A stretch of DNA of 64,000 nt, taken from the NCBI RefSeq assembly GCF_037325665.1, contig NC_090246.1, positions 89,290,178 to 89,354,177 on the forward strand, written 5' to 3'. Of this stretch, positions 57,031 through 64,000 are shown piece after piece. Each line of letters opens with the position of its first letter. Within the stretch, counting starts at the first letter, position 1. The translations under genes and the position numbers were made by a program. The notes under the pieces were generated by a model. The model did no database searches. It worked only from the letters and a program-made list of their open reading frames with translations, and was not told where the DNA came from. The stretch comes from Littorina saxatilis (taxonomy: Eukaryota; Mollusca; Gastropoda; Littorinimorpha; Littorinidae).

Positions 57031-57294
57031 CCGGTGTCACGAACTAAAACCTCTGCTGAACAATCCTTCTCATTGCGATCAATGCGCATGCGCCAATCTT
57101 GGACTTCAAGAATGCGACCCTTTGACCGAACGAACCATGGGTTAGGGTAAGGATTAGGGTTAGGACTAATTAGGGTAAGGGTTAGGGTAAGGGTTAGTTT
57201 GTTCACGACCTGATTAATCTCCCTATGTTAGCGCATGCGCATTGACCGCAATGAGAAGGATTGTTCAGGCAGAGGTTTCAGTTCGTGACACCGG
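57031..57294. promoter_or_regulatory. Hairpin with NRF1-like sites and telomere-like core
   Basis: Arms 57031-57093 and 57231-57294 are inverted copies with about three differences. Each arm's inner end carries GCGCATGCGC, the NRF1 consensus core; the left one is followed by CAAT. The loop (57138-57196) holds TTAGGG/TAAGGG telomere-like units. It lies about 110 bp upstream of the candidate minus-strand start codon. Confidence 0.6.
57138..57196 (+). repeat. Interstitial telomere-like repeats
   Basis: GGGTTAGGGTAAGGATTAGG and GGTAAGGGTTAGGGTAAGGG: degenerate TTAGGG units, about nine. Confidence 0.85.
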
Positions 57295-57621
57295 CGCCTG
57301 GTTGCGTTGCGCGATATTCACACGGATCGTTTTTGTGGAAATTTTTCAACTTCATCGGAATAAATTTGACTTTACCGGATTTTGAAAACGGCTTTAACAG
57401 ATTTCCGGCAATTACCTGAAAAGTAGCATGCCTGTATGTTGTGACACCAAAAAGCAAAATCTACTTATCAAATGTTCTTGAATACAAAAAGTACACCCAT
57501 GACTTTTGAATACAGTCCTTGAAATGTATAAGCCACCAGCAATTCTGACCTTTATGTGTGTGTGTTCACAGAAGACTAATGTACGTAAGTCAGTTTCAGT
57601 TATTGCCATGGCAAGAGTACA

Positions 57622-58414
57622 ACAAACAAGAAGGGCAAAGCCCATACGACTCACATGCTTTACACATTTTTCCTACCAAAATACATGTGACCTTGACCCA
57701 AGGTCAAGGTCATCCAAGGTCATGCAACACAAAGCTGTTAATTCAAGACATAGGAAGTACAATGGTGCTTATTGGCTCTTTCTACCATGAGATATGGTCA
57801 CTTTTAGTGGTTCACTACCTTATTTTGGTCACTTTTCATAAGGGTCAAAGTGACCTTGACCTTGATCATATGTGACCAAATGTGTCTCATGATGAAAGCA
57901 TAACATGTGCCCCACATAATTTTTAAGTTTGAAACAGTTATCTTCCATAGTTCAGGGTCAAGGTCACTTCAAAATATGTATACAATCCAACTTTGAAGAG
58001 CTCCTGTGACCTTGACCTTGAAGCAAGGTAAACCAAACTGGTATCAAAAGATGGGGCTTACTTTGCCCTATATATCATATATAGGTGAGGTATTGAATCT
58101 CAAAAACTTCAGAGAAAATGGGAAAAATGTGAAAAATAGCTGTTTTTTAGGCAACATTTATGGCCCCTGCGACCTTGACCTTGAAGCAAGGTCAAGATGC
58201 TATGTATGTTTTTTTGGCCCTTGTCATCATACACCATCTTGCCAAATTTGGTACTGATAGACTGAATAGTGTCCAAGAAATATCCAACGTTAAAGTTTTC
58301 CGGACGGACGGACGGACGGACGGACGTCCGGACGTCCGGACGTCCGGACGTCCGGACGGACGGACGACTCGGGTGAGTACATAGACTCACTTTTGCTTCG
58401 CATGTGAGTCAAAA
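57622..58414 (+). repeat. R5 repeat, uninterrupted copy
   Basis: From AACAAGAAGGGCAAAGCCCA to TGCTTCGCATGTGAGTC. It is nearly identical to the split copy around DIRS A and keeps GCTGTTAATTCAAGACATAG intact at 57734. It contains at least eight TGACCTTGA/TCAAGGTCA motifs and a (GGAC)n/CGTCCGGA array at 58302-58365. Confidence 0.9.
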
Positions 58415-58630
58415 ACTATTAACTTTTCCTTTCAGTGTAGCAAGCTAAGTACAGCATTACAGTTCAAATGAAGTGCACTGAAATACATGTCCATGAATCT
58501 ATACACACAAGAATTCAATTGATTGCTTCATGTTCTGTGAATGTGCATAGAGTAAGGTCTGCACACGGGGTGAGGAAGAAGGATGGAGAATGCGTTACAG
58601 GGGGGCTTGTATCGTAGGATAGCAAGCACG

Positions 58631-58782
58631 TACAGTGGAACCCTCCCTGTAAGACAACACATTTGAGAAAATCAGGTCAGGGAGTCTTAAATTGGAGGTA
58701 AATTTACAAAGGCTATGAACCAAAAAAATCAAAAGGAGGAAGTCTTCAATTGGGGGGGTCTTAAAAGACCGATTCCACTGTA
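58631..58782. mobile_element. M1 MITE copy
   Basis: TACAGTGGAACCCTCCCTGT at the left and GACCGATTCCACTGTA at the right. Confidence 0.75.
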
Positions 58783-59321
58783 GTTGGTAATGGGAAAGGG
58801 GGGGGGGGGGGGACTTAGGGGGGTAAACAAAAAACAATAACTTATTATTATCATGCATGGTGAAACATATAATCTTGTTTTATCTTACAATTGTGCATAA
58901 CTGTGCAAGTCATGAAAATAAGTAAGAAAACTTGAAATGTATGCGATCTTAATGAAACATGTTTACTGAGGACAATGATAATCACTTTAAATATTTACCA
59001 GGCTGTATAAACAGTAGTGACTTTGCTTAGGTACACAGCAGGATTTCCTTTCCATTAACTTTGAAACACTGCAGTTTTCTTTTAATTGATCCGAAAGAGA
59101 ATAAATTCGGGGTTGGGTTTTCTAATGTATAGTGGATGGCTTGCTCTATCTCTTTCTCCTATGTCTACCCAGCAGCACTGGTCAATGTAAACAAAAACTC
59201 TCATGCAGAACATTCATGGACAAAAAATTAAAACAATCTTTTAAAGTCAGCGGAAAAAGATCCATGAAATGAATGAAACTGGAACTTCAAACACGTCTTG
59301 GCAACTTCTCCAGTTTAATAC
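58783..59321. other. No gene recognised
   Basis: A poly-G run at about 58798-58812; nothing else was identified. Confidence 0.5.
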
Positions 59322-59493
59322 TACAGTCATACCTGCGAAGAAAGGACACCCTAATTGGGACCAGGCAAAAGTGTCCCTACATGACAGGTATCTATATATT
59401 GGTCAAGAAAATTAACAAAGGGACAACAGGAGGCATCCTTTAATGGGAGGTGTACTCTTATTAAAGTTGTCTCACATCATAGGTACCACTGTA
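59322..59493. mobile_element. M2 palindromic MITE copy
   Basis: TACAGTCATACCTGCGAAGA and AAGGACACCC at the left, ATAGGTACCACTGTA at the right. Confidence 0.72.
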
Positions 59494-59556
59494 CGCTACT
59501 GAGAGAATAGAAACAAAATTAACCAATGCCATTGTACATTGCAGCATGCTGGAAAA

Positions 59557-59831
59557 TACCCTTCTTCTTGCGTTCGCCGTCACACCATCAGTTTAGTCTG
59601 CGAGACGAATGACGTCATGGCTTCCGGGTCTTGTCTGCTCCCATAGAGTTTGGTGCGGAGAGGGACTGATGCTGGCCACACTTTGTCTCTGATTGGTTTG
59701 AGTTGGGGGCATGTCATTAAGACATGTTCTGGAGTCTGGTCTTCCAGACCACAGGGACAGGTTGGTGATGGGGTCAGCTTCAGCTTCCTGAATATGTGGG
59801 CGTTGAGGCCTGAACTAGCAATACTGCCATG
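59557..59831 (-). mobile_element. 5'-truncated LINE 3' end (RNase H-type C-terminus)
   Basis: The minus-strand frame reads SSGLNAHIFRKLKLTPSPTC, PCGLEDQTPEHVLMTCPQLK and SFVSQTKLMV then stop (59582-59580). The CPCG..ETxEHVLxxCP pattern is typical of the C-terminal end of LINEs with an RNase H or zinc-knuckle region. The 3' end is GGCGAACGCAAGAAGAAGG. It is cut on its 5' side by an M1 copy. Confidence 0.78.
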
Positions 59832-59832
59832 G

Positions 59833-59984
59833 TACAGAGCAACCCCTCATTTCAGACCTCCAAACATCAGAGAAAGTCCGGTCTTAAAAGGGAAGGAGTC
59901 TTAAAATAGAAGGTCTGAAAATGTAGGGTCTTAAAATGGTGGGGTGCGGGAGCCTTAAAATGGGGGTGGGGGTGTTCCACTGTA
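59833..59984. mobile_element. M1 MITE copy
   Basis: TACAGAGCAACCCCTCATTT at the left and GGGGGTGTTCCACTGTA at the right, with TCTTAAAA blocks inside. Confidence 0.75.
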
Positions 59985-61019
59985 AAGGATGCAACACACA
60001 CACTCATAGTCACACACTTATTATTTACTTATTTAAACATATTTCCCTGTTGAAAACAACAGCAGCAATTTTGCGAGTATGTAGTACATGTAGTAAAACA
60101 TATCAGACACAATGAAAACACAGTCAGTCAGTTCTCGTTCGTTTTTTTCCCGAGAAGAAATGAGAGAAATGTTCAAGATTTACTGAGACCGAGCTGAGAC
60201 ATTTTGTCTCGAGTAATGACAAGAAAGCCTCTGATAAATATTTGAATGGTACCTTTTTCTGTTCCTCAAATGACAATGGTTGAACCAGAGTTCTACTCAC
60301 ATGTTCTGAGAAAACAATAATCTGAAGAAAACCGAGGTTGGGTTGGGGTAGAGGGGTGGATGGTGGGTATAAGGACAGAATAGAAAACAGTGATCGTCAA
60401 CAACCAAGTACAGTTCACAAAAACTGAACCAGAATAGGTCTAAATGTTGAGACTGTCAAAATACTTGTCCAAAGTGGACATAACACTCTGCTCTTCTTGC
60501 AACAGAGCCTCTTCAGCATGACACTGACAGTGGACACAGAGCCACAAAATGGAGAAACCTCTTAACCGTAGCATATGTAAAGTTCTACATTTCAACACAT
60601 CACCACAGCACGAACAGTTCCACGCATTAATTATTATGTTGTAAGAGTTCCTTGCAGTCCCTGACCTTAATCCAATTAGTGTTTTTTTTGGGTTTAATTA
60701 GGAAATCAGTTTGTGCAAACAACAGATGGTATTCAGAAGAATTTTTCTTTTGGAGATACAGCTTTTCCATTAGTCGCTTCTTTTTCAGATTCACACATTT
60801 TTTTCTTCATAAAAGCAGGAACGGAACACAGCACACTTAATTTCTGACTTTACACAAAATCAGAAACTGCTCACAGAAGTCAAAAGTCTCATCTTTTTGG
60901 GTAAGCTCACTTTCATAGTTTCTAATACAAAAGAACTCACACTGTACTCCGTCACCTGATTCAACTGCTCCTTCTTACACATCTTCAGTCATAACTTTGG
61001 GCTAACACGGAGGGGGGGT
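59985..61019. other. No gene recognised (possible 3' UTR of the 61.6 kb gene)
   Basis: If the minus-strand exon at 61676-61557 is the last coding exon, this stretch may be its 3' UTR. No repeat family was recognised. Confidence 0.35.
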
Positions 61020-61470
61020 GGGGGTGTTGTCTGTGTTGATGTGACAGCATTTGTCAACTTGTCAACACAAAACTTCTATCACACCTCCTGCCATGGCAGG
61101 GTGTGAAATACACTGTACTTGTGACAGCTCCTGCGAGCACACAGTTTCTGCGAGCACAAAGTTTTTGTGTCAAATTTCTTCACATGGGAGGGAGTGAGAC
61201 ACACTGTTGTAACAGCTTCAGTCAAAACAGTTTCCATAATGTAACTTCCCGTGACAGGGGGTAAGCTGTATTGCCATAACAGCATCCTTCAGCACACTGT
61301 TTCTGACCTGTTTTGTAAAGGGCGGTGAGATACACTGTCAAAACAGTTCATACCATTCTGCAGTTTCCGTTATGTTCTGCCGACCTGTCTTAACAGCTCC
61401 GATCAAAATGCAATTGCTATGATGTTCCTTGGTGCAGTAAGGGGGTGAAATTCACTGTCATGAGAGCCCC
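61020..61470 (-). repeat. Degenerate ~70-90 bp tandem repeats
   Basis: About five diverged units share GGG.GTGA(A/G)ATACACTGT, AACAGCT(C/T)C.GTCAA and CAGTTTC blocks (near 61090, 61190, 61255, 61320 and 61440). Confidence 0.55.
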
Positions 61471-61556
61471 AGTAAACTGAATTTCTTTCACTTCTGTCAA
61501 CAAGATGAAGGATGATGTGACTTTTGCAAGAGCTTCCGCTCAAAGAAGAGTTTGGA

Positions 61557-61676
61557 TCATGTCTCCGATTCCTGGCGAGACTTTTTCGATGCTCGTTTCC
61601 TCGGCAATGGATGTTGTTGCTGCTGCTGTGATTTCCTAGTTGCGTCGTTGTAGCTGAAGGGTTGAAAGCAGAATGC
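61557..61676 (-). CDS. Candidate last coding exon, basic Gln-rich C-terminus
   Basis: On the minus strand a pyrimidine-rich tract and ACACAG precede 61676. The frame reads AFCFQPFSYNDATRKSQQQQ, then PLPRKRASKKSRQESET and TGA (61559-61557). A PRKRASKKSR cluster resembles a nuclear localisation signal. The Gln run is (CAG/CAA)n. The gene was not recognised; upstream exons would lie to the right, beyond what I could identify. Confidence 0.45.
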   Translation of the reverse strand, partial: AFCFQPFSYNDATRKSQQQQQHPLPRKRASKKSRQESET

Positions 61677-61699
61677 CTGTGTTAAAAAAAGAACAGATA

Positions 61700-62331
61700 T
61701 TAGTATTACAGAGGTACAAGAAGTAAAGTGCACTAGAAACACCAAGTGTCGCTCATTTAGCGATAACTTAACTGCATGACATTTAGCAGTAGAATTATAG
61801 GCACACTGCATGCTCAGAAAAAAGTGCTGTATGTTCACTGATCACAATTTATACACATGCAAGTCAAATCAAAGAGCTTTACATGTTGCAGGAAAAAAAA
61901 GTTACTAAAGTGCATTTATTCATACTTGGTTAAACCCGAGTGTCTCAGGAAGTCAAAGACAAGCTCATCTGGAAAATGTTCGTCCACCACTGTTTGCATA
62001 AAATGTCCATCCTACTCTCATATCAAATACTAGTCTTATAAATTATAGCGTTTTTTTCTTGATATTTGTTCTTAACATGTAAATAAAGTGCAAGCTTTGC
62101 CTTAATTTGTTTAAACTTTACTTTGAAAAAAGCGAGAGAGGGAGGGAGGGAGACAGGAAGAGAGAGATCATGTAATTCACATGAGTCCCATTCCCACAAC
62201 AACTCTCAAAGAAAAATTCGCTTAACTCAGAATCTTTCTTATAAAAGGTATCTACATAAAGATGAGTTAAAATTAATGAGTATTAAAACCTGTGACATGA
62301 TACAGCAACCAGTGAGTGTTAAAAAAACAAA
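61700..62331. other. No gene recognised
   Basis: A/T-rich sequence; a purine-rich GAGAGAGGGAGGGAGGGAG tract at about 62133-62168. Confidence 0.45.
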
Positions 62332-63005
62332 AACATGTCGCTTAAAGCGATATCAAAACACTTAGTCAATCCATCTGTTGTCCTGAAACTAAAAGATCAA
62401 CACTTAAGACCTGGGAATAATTATTACCAAGAGTAGTAGAGGCTTGGCTAGGCGAAAGTCAAAGACCCAGACAAGCCATGCTCGGCTTTGCAAAGCATGC
62501 AAGCATTGAATCAATTTTCTTACATTTTGAGCACATTTTCAGAGTAAATATGACATATCTATATGTTTTTGGATTCATGAAATGATAAAGAATACAATGC
62601 AATTGTTTTTGAGTCAGCTATCAAAAGTTAAATTTGAATTACGATTTTTCGATTTTTAATGAACAAATTATTCAGTAACTTTTGAGCATCCAAGCTGATA
62701 TGCAATCCCATAGTCTGGACTATGTTTGACCAAAATTGATATCAATTTGATTAAAAAATTAGGTTGCCACAGTGCCTCCTGAACTTCTTAAAAAAAGCCT
62801 GATATGATGTCATCAAAGAGATTTATCAGAGAAATGAAAAAACCTATCTGGGGATATCGGTAAGAATTCTGGTTCAAAGTTTGATGAAGATCGGTCCAGT
62901 AGTTTTCTGGGAGTCGCTCTACACACACACACACGCACGACTACCCTTGTCTCAATTCCCAGTCTATTTAAAAAAACATTTAGTCCAAACTTGACTGAAT
63001 GTAAA
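62332..63005 (+). mobile_element. R4 repeat, decayed copy
   Basis: GTCGCTTAAAGCGATATCAA at the left, ATATGACATATCTATATGTT inside, TCTACACACACACACACGCA and CATTTAGTCCAAACTTGACT at the right, matching 27225-28085 with many differences. Confidence 0.72.
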
Positions 63006-63896
63006 ATGAGAAATAAGGGATAGTGGTAGACTTCACTGGTGCTTCGATCATCATGGTAAGGTTTGTAAATGAAAAGAAAAGCTGAGATACTTGTATTTTC
63101 TAAGGATAGTAGATAAAGCAACAAAATATTTAATGAATGAAGATGTTAATTGTATCGGATAAATCAAACTAGATTCTACTATTTTAGGACAGGTAAGATA
63201 ATATTTCTGCTCAAAATCAGTTGTTAGTCCTGACCCATTATTGATTAAACAGAAAGAAACTGCTAATTATTATGACTACACACGCACACGCACACACAAA
63301 CAACACACATACATGTATGTGTAAGTACACGGACACAGACATACACACACACCACCAAGCTTCTCCCTGCTGAAATTAAAAAGCACAAGACTGTTAGAAG
63401 TACCTCAAGCAAGCACGTTAGATGCCATCACCAAAAAATCACCACAACCAAAAGGGGAAAATAAGCACACAGAAATAACAGCTGGGGCCACTTTGAAGAC
63501 CAAACAGCAAAACAAACGCCCATGCCGCCGGTAAAAGAGGGGGGGGGGGTCACACCAGTTAGTAACCAATGGTTGAAGCTGCGTATGAATGATAGTTAAT
63601 GGGCGTCCTGGGAATGTAGTTAGCCAACTGACCAACACACTAAAGGTGAATGCCCAGGTAGGTAATTACCATCACATGACGTTTTCTTTTCTAGTCTTTG
63701 TAGCTCCCCGCATACCAAGATGGCCGCTTTCCTGTTAGAGGGAGGATATTTTCTGGGGAAGGGTGAAGAGGGGGGGGGGGGGGGGGGGGATGGTGATGAG
63801 AAATATATTGCACAGATATGGAGTAGAAAGGATGAAAGGATGTTTCATTCTGGTGAGGTAATTGTGGGAAACTGAAAATGCAGACCAGCTTCGAGA
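63006..63896. other. No gene recognised
   Basis: CA-rich tracts at 63280-63350 and G runs at 63538 and 63770-63790. No coding exon was seen. Confidence 0.45.
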
Positions 63897-64000
63897 TACA
63901 GTGGAACCCCCTTTTAAGACCTGTTATTTGTGATTTTCTGTTCACAACTTCTCCAAATTCACCGCCATTTTAAGACTCCCTCCTTTTTAAGACCTGATCT
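63897..64000. mobile_element. M1 MITE copy, cut by the window edge
   Basis: TACAGTGGAACCCCCTTTTA, then TTCTGTTCACAACTTCTCCA and AGACTCCCTCCTTTTTAAGA up to the end of the window. Confidence 0.8.

Noticed and set aside
56577-57150. Plus-strand frames of 116-132 codons
   Set aside because: Shadows of the candidate minus-strand exon and the hairpin; no domain recognised.
57138-57196. True telomere
   Set aside because: Degenerate, short and internal, with unique sequence on both sides.

Overview
The window looks like a gene-containing stretch of an invertebrate nuclear genome, most probably a marine mollusc (gastropod-like). The reasons are short exons in long repeat-filled introns, GT-AG splicing, tRNA-headed SINEs, many small palindromic DNA transposons, and DIRS-type retrotransposons. 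The mollusc call is inference from repeat style and recall, not a search.

Host genes, left to right. (1) The last two coding exons of a DDX5/DDX17-type DEAD-box RNA helicase (+, 652-4135); the rest lies beyond the left edge. (2) A complete nine-exon GET4 gene (-, 24913-9292, 327 codons). Every splice junction could be phased, and exon 6 at 12175-12315 was found by homology. (3) A complete ten-exon RRS1 ribosome-biogenesis gene (+, 28296-52425, 354 codons) with a GC-AG first intron. (4) A candidate first coding exon on the minus strand at 56923-56748, just downstream of an NRF1-site-bearing hairpin. (5) A candidate last coding exon on the minus strand at 61676-61557. DDX and GET4 converge, GET4 and RRS1 diverge, and RRS1 converges on the 56.9 kb candidate.

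Mobile DNA. Three DIRS retrotransposons of different lineages sit in introns: A (13420-19535, in GET4), B (34231-40100, in RRS1) and C (41680-47794, in RRS1). Each has about 185 bp inverted terminal repeats that look identical by eye, plus an internal complementary region matching its two outer ends. B looks whole, A nearly whole, and C has broken coding but intact ends, as expected of a recently moved non-autonomous copy. Insertion sites can be read directly. A sits in a dispersed repeat whose uninterrupted copy is at 57.7 kb, and B splits a SINE.

Other repeats: a pogo-like element with a remnant DNA-binding-domain ORF (6828-7608); at least eight copies of a CAGTGGAACC-ended palindromic family (M1), one expanded into a satellite; a second such family (M2); a GGCTCACGTAAG-ended family (M3); two larger inverted-repeat elements (R4, M7); a repeat rich in nuclear-receptor half-sites (R5); several SINEs; two LINE 3' ends whose tails resemble those of the SINEs; and large minisatellites next to splice sites. 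No CRISPR array, rRNA gene, functional tRNA gene or prokaryotic operon was seen.
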